From positions 19,632,201 through 19,696,200 of the forward strand of contig OZ024888.1 in NCBI GenBank assembly GCA_964017195.1: DNA of 64,000 bases. Reading direction: 5' to 3'. A program made the position numbers and the translations under genes. How positions within the stretch are numbered: the stretch's first letter is position 1; each line of letters starts with the position of its first letter. Source of the stretch: Siderastrea radians. Lineage: Eukaryota; Cnidaria; Anthozoa; Scleractinia; Rhizangiidae. The notes under the pieces were generated by a model. It had not been told where the DNA came from. It saw only the letters and a list, made by a program, of their open reading frames with translations, and ran no database searches. This document shows, one piece after another, positions 55,990-64,000 of this stretch.

Positions 55990-56514
55990 AGTGATGCTCT
56001 CCGAAATACACAACAGTACATGTTCGCGCAAATGTGCAACTCCTCGCCTCAGTCTTGTCCAAACTCTGTGCAAATGTATCGTGACGAGGTTGATCGTGTC
56101 CATCGGGACCCGTGCAAATGTTATCTGCAAATGTTATCTATTGCATAACAAGCACTTCATGCAAAAAGATATACATTGGCGAAACAGGGAGGAGGCTAGG
56201 CGACTGTTTCCGCGAACACTTACGAGACGTTGAAAGAAATGATAAGGACGCATCCAAACCAGTCGCCCGACATTTCAATCTCCCTAATCATTCTAGCCAA
56301 CACGCCTTTTCCTACACCAGGGTTACATGGAAAGCCGTAAAAATCTAGAACAAAAATTCATTTTTCAAAGCGGCCCACTTAATCCCCACGGTATCAAGGA
56401 ACGCTTTTCATTCAACTAATTTATTCTTGCTTTTCACGTTGCCATGTTCCCACCAATAGCGTAGCTCCACCACTCCCCTTATAAACGAAGTTTAACCCAC
56501 AATTCCTTGATTCA

Positions 56515-56546
<32 letters not shown>

Positions 56547-56610
56547 CTTTCAATCTCTTTACGGTGGCCAATCTACCTTATCAACTCAGTTGATAAATCC
56601 AAAATTTTGC
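55990..56610 (+). pseudogene. Tail of a Penelope-like retroelement with GIY-YIG domain (broken)
   Basis: The frame 56112-56348 reads ANVIYCITSTSCKKIYIGET, then GRRLGDCFREHLRDV and ARHFNLPNH, the pattern of a GIY-YIG endonuclease domain as found at the C-terminus of Penelope-like elements. The match continues in another frame after about 56330 as NLEQKFIFQSG and NPHGIKERFSFN and a stop, so there is a frameshift. Upstream, a related frame at 55990-56150 contains DEVDRVHRDPCKCY. The reverse transcriptase is not present. The tail has CGAAGGGCTACCGCTCGAAACG. A truncated, dead copy. Confidence 0.7.
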
Positions 56611-57099
56611 AAATCACGGTAGTCGAGGGACCTGCAAGTTTCAAAGGCGCTGCAATTGATGTTGAAAGTACTACGAGCATTCACAATCTTTTGTTTTAAG
56701 TTCGCACATGTACTGTGGCTGAACAACTTAACAGTAACATTTTTATTGCACAGTCAAGGCTAAAAAACGGTAACAAAAACATTAAAAAGATGATTTTGCT
56801 GAGCTTCATAACTTGATTCGTTCATTAACTGTGTGCAAATCAGCGAGAAATGTTAACCGTGAAAACGGCTATAGACGCAGAAACTGCAAAATTGCTTGAA
56901 AATGCTTCACATCCACGTTCAAATACATTGTATTGCAAATGAGACTGATGTTAACTGTGAAAAGGGCTATAGACGCCTCTCAGCAATGTTAGGCCCCCCA
57001 CCCATCTACACCCTCTCAAAACCCAGGCTTACTTCATGTAAGCACCATTAAGTGACTACGTCACTGTTATTCTAATAGAAGCCGCTCCACGAAGTTTAC

Positions 57100-57262
57100 C
57101 CTGCTAGCAAAGGTTTTTATCTTGCTGCTCCTTTTTCGTAGTCTTTTTACGGCTGTCTTTACCGTTGCTGAAGAAAACAGCTACAGTGAAGACAGCTGGA
57201 AAAAGACTACGAAAAAGAAGTGGCAAGATAAAAAAAACACCCTGCCAGCAGGGTACACGAAG
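57100..57262. mobile_element. Foldback MITE with CTTTTTCGTAGTCTTTTT arms
   Basis: Arms at about 57098-57145 and 57205-57262 pair: ACGAAGTTTACCCTGC with GCAGGGTACACGAAGT-like sequence, TTTTTATCTTGC with GCAAGATAAAAA, and CTTTTTCGTAGTCTTTTT with AAAAAGACTACGAAAAAG. The loop also holds a smaller GCTGTCTT/AAGACAGC pair. Confidence 0.75.
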
Positions 57263-57711
57263 TAAGCCCACGAGCATGCGACTTCATCGCTTACCCACTC
57301 CACCCACCAATGACGTAGTCTTTCTTTCATTTAAACGTCATGAAGTGTTCTCAACAGTAATACTCTAATAGACGCCATCCGTTTTGTTGTTTTCTTTTAT
57401 TTTCTTTCTAAAGTTGGATTGAACAAATTTCTTTTTCTCTCTTTGTATGGAAAAAAGTACCGTTAAAACTAAGACTCTGGTAACGACCAGTTTTGGGGCG
57501 ATGTCGCGAGCTTATTCATCTCTTGCGCTTCTTGTAATGTAATAAATGCTTATATGATAGCCACCCATTGTTATGAACAAAACCGCGGCGGAGATAAGAA
57601 ACAAAAAATTCGCTCACAGTTTTAGCTTATACTTTCTTATGCATTTGTTTATCGTTACCGTTTGAATTTGTGTATCAGCATTTTAGTGGGTTGTGTTGTA
57701 TTTTTTAGATG

Positions 57712-57815
57712 GCACCTTGATCAAACCTCGTTCCCAGGACTTTTTCCCTTTTTTTAAATTTGGAGAATTTAAAAAAGGGAAAAAGTCCTAGGAACGAGGT
57801 TGCACCTTGATCAAA
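57712..57815. repeat. 76-bp hairpin insertion flanked by 14-bp direct repeats
   Basis: GCACCTTGATCAAA stands at 57712-57725 and again at 57802-57815. The DNA between is a near-perfect hairpin: CCTCGTTCCCAGGAC pairs with GTCCTAGGAACGAGG, followed inside by TTTTTCCC/GGGAAAAA. The direct repeats look like a target duplication. Confidence 0.8.
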
Positions 57816-58132
57816 AAGTGCAGGTGCACAAAAATTAGAGATGTAGGTCTAAGATAAGAAAAATATTGAAAATTAGGGAAACGATAATCTTGGTAAAAGT
57901 TGCAGTGTGCTCACCTTACGCTACAAGATCAGTCGAAAATTCTTAGGCATTCTAAGTTGCTTCTAATATGTACATGCACAGTGGTAATTATAAGTCCAAA
58001 TAACGTTTTGTTGTTGCAGTAGTTGTAGTTGTTGCTGCTGTGTAACAAGTAAGTGGTTAGTGTACGCGTTTTCTCGGTATCATGAAGCGATCGTGACTGT
58101 TCAGTAGTGGCAGCGGGACGAGTTATCCACAG

Positions 58133-59224
58133 CTATTGCGGTTTTCTTGTAAAGAAACGTTTGAATTTTGACAAAATCTTTGTGAACGTTCTTTTGTAAT
58201 CCCCGTTGCAGCCAGCGTAAACGAAGACGTTGACACAGTGGTTGGCAGATGCCATTCCCATGGCTATTTTGATGAACAAAGTAGGAATTGTAGGACCTCC
58301 AATCATGTCCACGATATCGATAACGACAATGGGCATTATCAGTAAAATAAATAGCCCTACAACAAGGGACACGGTTTTTGCTGACTTCCTCTGCCTCGCC
58401 ACTTCAGTAAAAATTCTTTTTCGCACCCGAGGAACATTGACATCTGTTTCTTCCATTTCCAAATCGTTTGATTTTTCTCGTGCTTGGGTTCGAACGCTTT
58501 GTTCTTGACTGTGAATTTTCCGAATGCTTTTTAAACTAGCCATAAGAATGAAAATGTACAAAGGCACTATGATGCAGATAGGTATAATGTGAATTAACAC
58601 GTACAAGGCCGTGATGTAATCTGGGGTCAAAAACAACGGAAAGCGACAGAAATTTACTCCGCTGTTGACCAGACCACCCCAGGCAAACAAAGGCAGACTG
58701 GCAAAAATCGCTAATGAAACCCAAGCCAAAATGATTACTGCACAAACACCTTTTGTAGTCATGTACGTATAGTAAAGGAAAGGCCATCGGACTCCGACAA
58801 ATCTCTCGATGCTGATAAAAAGAATGCTTAAATTTGAGCTTCCACCGAAAAGAATCGAAAGAGCGATTGAAGTGGGACAAAACACACGATAATTACAGTC
58901 TGTGTAGAGCAACTCCACGAGTCGACAAGGGATTGCGATTCCTCCTTGAAGAAAGTCTGATAATGCAAGGTTACCAAAGAGGAAATTACTAGTTGTTCGC
59001 AGATTATGATTTATGTAGATCGCCGTCAACACCAGGGCATTACCACACAATGACAGAAGCGAGATTAAGACGAGCACTGTTGCTATTATAGCTGTAACTA
59101 CTGGTGAGTCACTAGGAGAAGCTGACCACTCTGTTGCCAAAGCTGTTGTTGTTGTGCCTGTGTTGTTTCCCTTTTCCATATTTAAAAAAGGAACTGAGCC
59201 AGAAAAACTGAAACTGAACCTCAA
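58133..59224 (-). CDS. Class A (rhodopsin-like) GPCR, intronless, 363 residues
   Basis: Seven hydrophobic segments follow a short N-terminus with an N-glycosylation site (NNTG). TM1 has CGNALVLTAI; TM2 NLALSDF; TM3 starts after Cys in RVFCPTS and ends in ERF in place of DRY; TM4 has AWVSL; the second extracellular loop holds the partner Cys (NFCRF); TM5 has IIPICIIVPLY; TM6 has FILLIMPIVVI, with the usual CWxP reduced to a lone Pro; TM7 reads NHCVNVFVYAG, lacking the Pro of NPxxY. A basic helix 8 follows (DYKRTFTKIL). A polar third loop holds SRKA-like basic residues near RQRKSAKT. It is a paralogue of the gene at 61473-62528, on the same strand. The ligand is unknown; I cannot place it in a named subfamily. 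Confidence 0.92.
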   Translation of the reverse strand: MRFSFSFSGSVPFLNMEKGNNTGTTTTALATEWSASPSDSPVVTAIIATVLVLISLLSLCGNALVLTAIYINHNLRTTSNFLFGNLALSDFLQGGIAIPCRLVELLYTDCNYRVFCPTSIALSILFGGSSNLSILFISIERFVGVRWPFLYYTYMTTKGVCAVIILAWVSLAIFASLPLFAWGGLVNSGVNFCRFPLFLTPDYITALYVLIHIIPICIIVPLYIFILMASLKSIRKIHSQEQSVRTQAREKSNDLEMEETDVNVPRVRKRIFTEVARQRKSAKTVSLVVGLFILLIMPIVVIDIVDMIGGPTIPTLFIKIAMGMASANHCVNVFVYAGCNGDYKRTFTKILSKFKRFFTRKPQ

Positions 59225-60967
59225 ATAGAATGATCGGTAGTAGGCGATTGTTCAACCTCCCAAGAAGTATGCGTGGAAATTGAACTTTGTCGTCCGTTGT
59301 GAACTGAATCGCAAATTAAAATATTGTTCGTTTCCCAGCGATGGATCTTCTTTCTTCTTGGATTTTCTTTTTAATTTGTTAGATATTTTTATGGTAATGC
59401 AACTAATGGCTCGTAATTTTGTCAGCGTAAATTAGATTTACAATCTCTTTTCTTTTTCATTTAACTTAGCTGGTAATAAAAAACTGTTACTGTTGACGGA
59501 TATTTATTTTTTTAAGCAATTATTGGACATACTCTATCTACCAAAAATAACAAAGTTTTGGACAAACCTTCCGTTTTATTCAATATTTTTTTTGGTGTTA
59601 AAAAAGTAAGAGAATAAACCGAGGAGACCACTCTAAATGCTCGTTTAATTGCAAATATGGTTGTGTTTCTTTTTCGTGGCGCTATCTGCCAACAATTTCA
59701 CAAATTGGGGATTTTTTTTCTTTGTTGTGGTTTTTTTAATACTGGGGTTCATAATTGGTTCATCGAGCTGACTGTATGCGCAATGGTTTGATCTAATCAA
59801 GACAAAGAGTTATAATCTCCGACTAACAGGTGCAGAACAAAACTAATCATACACAGTTCGCATGAATGACAAGTTTTTATTCCTGGATGTAATCGTCTTT
59901 CTTCGTTATTTGCATCAGTTGACCGTAGTGTTTTGCTGCGCTATCTGATGATCGGTAAACTTTTCTTGCCCCAAAGTACAAACTTTGAATCCCTAAATGA
60001 ATACAATATGTTAGATATCTTTTCAGCGCTAGGTGTAAAACCAGGCCAAAGACCACATACAAATCTCAAAGCGCTACTGAGCCTATAATAGACTTTCCGT
60101 CTTCTTGCTATTTTTATGCCTGATTATGCAAGTGCTAATAATATACAGAAGGAAAACTAGACTTTTACCACCTTTTGGGATAGACGTAAATGGTGTGAAA
60201 ATTTGTGATGGAAAAATATCACCGAAATGGCAACAGAGCAATTACCTTTCATCTGAAAGTGGCCTTCGGCAGTGTACGATAGCTGTAGTTTTTCTTCATG
60301 TTTTAAATTGTTTTTTGTTAGTTTGTCTGTCCTTTTTTTGTGCTGGCAGTTGATGTCATATGTCAGTCAACAAACCTAAAAGCTATTTCTTTTTATTAAA
60401 AAGGGATGGTCACATTGTCTACTAAACCCAATCCGCAGATAATCCACCATTCTCAGAGAAAAATGAATAAAATGGAAAGAGTATATAAGGTGGATGTGGC
60501 CAGGCCCGTGTGAAAAACGAATATAGAACATCGCCAACAGCCCGTAATTTTTCCAACTATGTGCATTGATTTCTTGTTTCCCTTTTGAAAAGCACAATGG
60601 AAACAGAAGCTAATTAAATGATGGCAATATAGCCGTCATCACTAAACTATATCACCCTACTGTACTTTTACCGTCTAATATCGGTATCGGGAAGGAGCAC
60701 TTACAGAAAAAAAACCTGTACTTATTCCAAATAATTTATCATAATATGTATCTCCTATAACTAGTGCGGCGAGTGAGTTCAAATCAACCTATGAAAACAG
60801 ATTTGTATGACTATAAAATGATAACGATTTAACAGTCTTGAGAAGTTCTGAGGGATGTGACTAGAAATTGAACACCGTAGTTACATAAGCTGGCGGTTTG
60901 ATTTTAAAAATGTGGTGGGAGTTTTCCTTTATTTTTCTTTATTTCAGTATTATTTTTTTTAAGTGCC
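59225..60967. other. Spacer between the two GPCR genes
   Basis: AT-rich, no convincing exon, no repeat structure recognised except T-rich runs and the small hairpin at 60979-61011. Probably upstream DNA of the first receptor gene and 3' DNA of the second. Confidence 0.5.
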
Positions 60968-61022
60968 TAGTATTTACCTGCCCTCCGAGCAGAGGGCCTC
61001 TGTTCGGAGGGTAGTATTTACC
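60968..61022. repeat. 33-bp hairpin insertion flanked by 11-bp direct repeats
   Basis: TAGTATTTACC occurs at 60968-60978 and 61012-61022. Between them CCCTCCGAGCAGAGG and CCTCTGTTCGGAGGG form a hairpin with one mismatch and almost no loop. Same design as the insertion at 57712-57815, with unrelated sequence. Confidence 0.78.
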
Positions 61023-61472
61023 ACGCCAAAATGAAAATTGTGTAATTGTTTGCAAGTTAATTATGTCAGTCTACTTCAAACTTCTACCTTCTTTGAGACT
61101 TTTTTTTTTCATTCGCTTGTTGACAAATGTGCTACAGCGAAAGGTGTGGCTTTGGATAACTCGGCAGCTGACAAATAACAAGAAATTTTCATGTCAGCCT
61201 CGAAAAACGGTTTTTAACTTAACTACATTCTGAGAAATCATCAGCTAAGATTTCTAATCAGTTGAGCCCTAATTTGAATTTTTTTCAGGTGTTCAGTTCA
61301 TCTATTTGTTACACAAGTAAGAAAGCTTTATGTTTGCTAATTCATTTATTTAGTGTCTTGATATACTTAGTATTAAAACAATGATTGAAACTAAGTAAAT
61401 ACAGAAATAAGTCTTACAAAAGTACCATTAATTCTACAATATTTCTCATGCACACAACATAGGAAAACCTGC

Positions 61473-62528
61473 TTATCTGTACGCCTCCCGAATTCGTAGG
61501 AAACTTACAAGTTTAAAAAGTATCTTTTTAAAAGCTCTCCTAAAGTCCTGGTTGAAACCAGCATACACTAAAACATTGACGCAGTTATTGGCAAATATCA
61601 TAAAAACGCAGATTCTTGTTAAAGGTTGTGGAGCTGGCGGAGCTCCTAACATTTCAGCTAGGTCGATCACTATGATTGGAACTACAAGGAGTATAAAAAG
61701 ACCAACAATTATAGAAACTGTTTTGGCTGCTTTTCTTTGCCTTACAGTTTCTCTTTGGTGTCCGTTCCTTCTATGTGTACTAGAAGAAGAGTCCTCTTTG
61801 CTGTTGCTATGGCAACCATTTGTATGACTTGCCGCCACTGCTAATTCTTGTGCGTGAATTCGCCTCATATGTCTTAAGCTGGCTTTGAGAATAAATCCAT
61901 ATAAAAACATCACTGTTCCAATAGGAATCACGTGAACAATAACATACATGGCAATTATATAATCCGAGTTCAAGTAAACTGGAAACCGGCAAATTCTTGA
62001 CGTAACATCAGGTGTGAGCCAAACAAGACGGCTAGCAGCTGTAAGGCTTAATACTGCGGCAACTGACCATGAAACAGCGATAGTGGTGATTATGCACTTC
62101 GGCGTCGCATAGCGTACGTAAATGCAAGGGTATCTGACAGCTACAAATCTGTCCATGCTTATTACTAAAATAGCCAGGTTTGAACTGCTTCCAAATAATA
62201 TTGATGTAGGGATTGCGACTCTGCAGAACACGTTAGGGTTGTATTCTGTGCCCAGCACTTCTAGCACCCGTAACGGGATTGAAACAGCTCCTTGGAAAAA
62301 GTCTGCCACAGCCAAGTTTGCTAAAAAGTAGTTGCTCGTGTACGAACGCAAAGTGCGATCCCAGCATACAGCTGTTATAACGAGCAGATTTCCGAATACC
62401 GCAATGAATGATATTACAGAATACAAGCAAGCCAGGGGAATGCCGGAACCGTTTGGTCGCTCGGTGAACTGGTCAACTGATTTGGAAGTCATAAAATAAA
62501 ATGAGTTATTCTCCTTATAATTTGTCAT
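61473..62528 (-). CDS. Class A (rhodopsin-like) GPCR paralogue, intronless, 351 residues
   Basis: The open frame reaches back to 62666, but its first 46 codons run into a MITE (62621-62830) and have no receptor character, so the Met at 62526-62528 (MTNYKENNS, with an N-glycosylation site) is the better start. Motifs: VFGNLLVITAV (TM1), NLAVADFF (TM2), Cys before TM3 (NVFCRV) and MDRFVAVRYP at its end, SWSVAA (TM4), Cys in loop 2 (RICRF), VIPIGTVMFLYG (TM5), RQRKAAKTV then FILLVVPIIVI (TM6), NNCVNVLVYAGFNQDFRRAF (TM7 and helix 8). Like its neighbour it lacks the Trp of CWxP and the Pro of NPxxY. The third intracellular loop is longer and Ser/His-rich. Ligand unknown. Confidence 0.92.
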   Translation of the reverse strand: MTNYKENNSFYFMTSKSVDQFTERPNGSGIPLACLYSVISFIAVFGNLLVITAVCWDRTLRSYTSNYFLANLAVADFFQGAVSIPLRVLEVLGTEYNPNVFCRVAIPTSILFGSSSNLAILVISMDRFVAVRYPCIYVRYATPKCIITTIAVSWSVAAVLSLTAASRLVWLTPDVTSRICRFPVYLNSDYIIAMYVIVHVIPIGTVMFLYGFILKASLRHMRRIHAQELAVAASHTNGCHSNSKEDSSSSTHRRNGHQRETVRQRKAAKTVSIIVGLFILLVVPIIVIDLAEMLGAPPAPQPLTRICVFMIFANNCVNVLVYAGFNQDFRRAFKKILFKLVSFLRIREAYR

Positions 62529-62620
62529 TCTGCTGGCCAAATTGTCTTCACAATCAATACAGCTTCCTCGCCCACCAAACTGTGAATACGTACAAGTTGA
62601 ATAAAGACGTGATTCCCTTA

Positions 62621-62830
62621 GGCCCAGTTCAGACGCCGTACCTCTCATGTGCCGTACCAAATACATTTTCGCTCCTAGGTCGTATTAAGCGGCAAGCTTT
62701 GCCGTTCCCTGAGATTTTGGCTTGCCTAATTGAAATCTGTCGAAAAAACTCATTTGGACACCGTACAACTGCCAAAAAACTACGTACTACTTGGTACGGC
62801 ACATCATTGGTACGGCGTCTGAACTGGGCC
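62621..62830. mobile_element. 210-bp MITE with GGCCCAGTTCAGACGCCGTA ends and TTA duplication
   Basis: The left end GGCCCAGTTCAGACGCCGTA is exactly complementary to the right end; a further block ATGTGCCGTACCAA also pairs. TTA stands on both sides (62618-62620 and 62831-62833), as in PIF/Harbinger-type elements. It ends 93 bp upstream of the second GPCR start codon. Confidence 0.85.
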
Positions 62831-62833
62831 TTA

Positions 62834-64000
62834 GTGGCGTGTTGTTGAACCGGTTCTGCATGGACTGAGCTCAATCGCGCTTCAGAAGCTCTGGACTAGC
62901 GAGACCGTAAGTTGACTGATTTTTCTCAAAATTAAAAACATGCAGTTCATCGTCCTTCCCACCGCCGTAAACAAAGCACTTTCACCGTTGCTTTTTATGC
63001 GTTTTTCAGTGACATATTTGTCAACAGCCGCAATAAAACTCCTCGATTCTGAAATCTTCATTCCTTATGTCCGTCATCCTTGTTTAACGTAATTATATTT
63101 CGTTGACATTCATTCCGATCATGAGTTTTTCAAAACACAGACTTTTCAACATAAGGAAAGCATTTTCCTACTAGCTGTATTTGCATTTGCAGTAATTAGA
63201 GCCGCTGTACCATAATCCAAACTAATCCGGCTATTCAAAGAACGTCTTATCTTCCATTTCTTTGAAACCATTAAGAGAATTGAATACAGTCAATGAATAC
63301 ATGGACTTTAGTTTGAGATCAAAACAGTCTATTATTTACTTTTCATTATACGCGGTCAGTTATTTGTGCTACGGAAAGCTGTTTAAACAAAAACCTCTAT
63401 ATTAGGTAAATTCTCATTTGTGCAAACTTATTACTTTTTCTTCGATTCGCTTGTGCTAACAAGTCTCGGTGGGAATTAAAAACATTTTTCTAAATGGGTT
63501 TCAATTCTCTGTCAAGAAATTACTTATTCTTCTCACACACTCTCATAAATGATTTTTTTTTCTATTGTCTTGTTTACTCTCACTGTGTTTTTGTGACATT
63601 GAACAACGATGACATCAGCCGGAAAGACGATACAGAATCAAGTATAACTCATTCATTTATTCATAGTATTGATTTGGCTTATATTTAAAGCTTACAAACA
63701 CTTGTATGCCGAATGATTCTTTTATTCCGATTCTCAGCCTTTTTCTTTTTTTTTCTTTCCTATAAGGATCAAGTTGTTGTTTTCAACAGTAAGGATAAGT
63801 GCAGGAGACCACCACGTATGTCCCTGATATGTCTCTCTTCTGTCGATGACGACAGCGGCATGCTTTGCGCACACTCCAGAGCTTTTGCTGAGAAGTTTGC
63901 CTCAGTCCTTTACTATAAACTAACTGCGATTTTGAGACGACAATACTTACTTCTTACTAACCGAGCGCGAGGGCCTCACTGGGAGAATATTGCCCGAGGT
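62834..64000. other. Right-hand spacer without recognisable genes
   Basis: AT-rich DNA. No exon-like ORF, no inverted repeat or SINE recognised. It likely contains the promoter of the second GPCR gene on its left side, but I see no defined element. Confidence 0.5.

Overview
The window looks like nuclear DNA of an anthozoan cnidarian, most likely a stony coral or close relative. Genes are split by introns with GT/AG borders that keep the reading frame, spacers are AT-rich, and foldback MITEs, tRNA-derived SINEs, a Penelope-like fragment and short simple repeats are dense. No bacterial operon, CRISPR array or virus is visible. The organism call is inference from gene content and repeat style.

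Host genes, left to right: (1) the last exon of a CmcI-like methyltransferase paralogue (1944-1992), whose body lies left of the window; (2) a CmcI/rhamnosyl-O-methyltransferase-like gene on + (about 9322-17741), with one 6.1-kb intron; (3) a 15-exon ABCG half-transporter on + (25814-52127, 760 codons) in which all exon phases join; (4) two related intronless class A GPCR genes on - (58133-59224 and 61473-62528).

The standout content is a pair of related DNA transposons. Element B (31651-40781, 9.1 kb) sits inside the second intron of the ABCG gene. Element A (2924-9293, 6.4 kb) ends 28 bp before the first recognised exon of the methyltransferase gene. Both are flanked by TTAA and have terminal inverted repeats. 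Both carry two convergent genes that start next to the two ends. On the minus strand is a multi-exon DDE-type transposase; in B its 11 exons join into an open 791-residue frame. On the plus strand is an accessory protein with a cysteine-rich CXC-like domain at its N-terminal side and, at its C-terminus, a domain that matches the cytoplasmic 'ballast' of the vertebrate P2X7 receptor, without any P2X channel part. Copy B looks intact. Copy A is broken by a frameshift in the ballast gene, a stop codon in the transposase and loss of the catalytic core. The two copies have different terminal repeats, so the two-gene layout is a conserved property of a family and not a recent duplication.

The rest is repeats: a 1.8-kb TA-flanked element with 29-bp inverted ends, a tyrosine-recombinase (Crypton-like) remnant, a GIY-YIG Penelope-like tail, SINEs, many foldback MITEs (one with a perfect 9-bp target duplication), two tiny hairpins flanked by 11- and 14-bp direct repeats, and several diverged tandem duplications.
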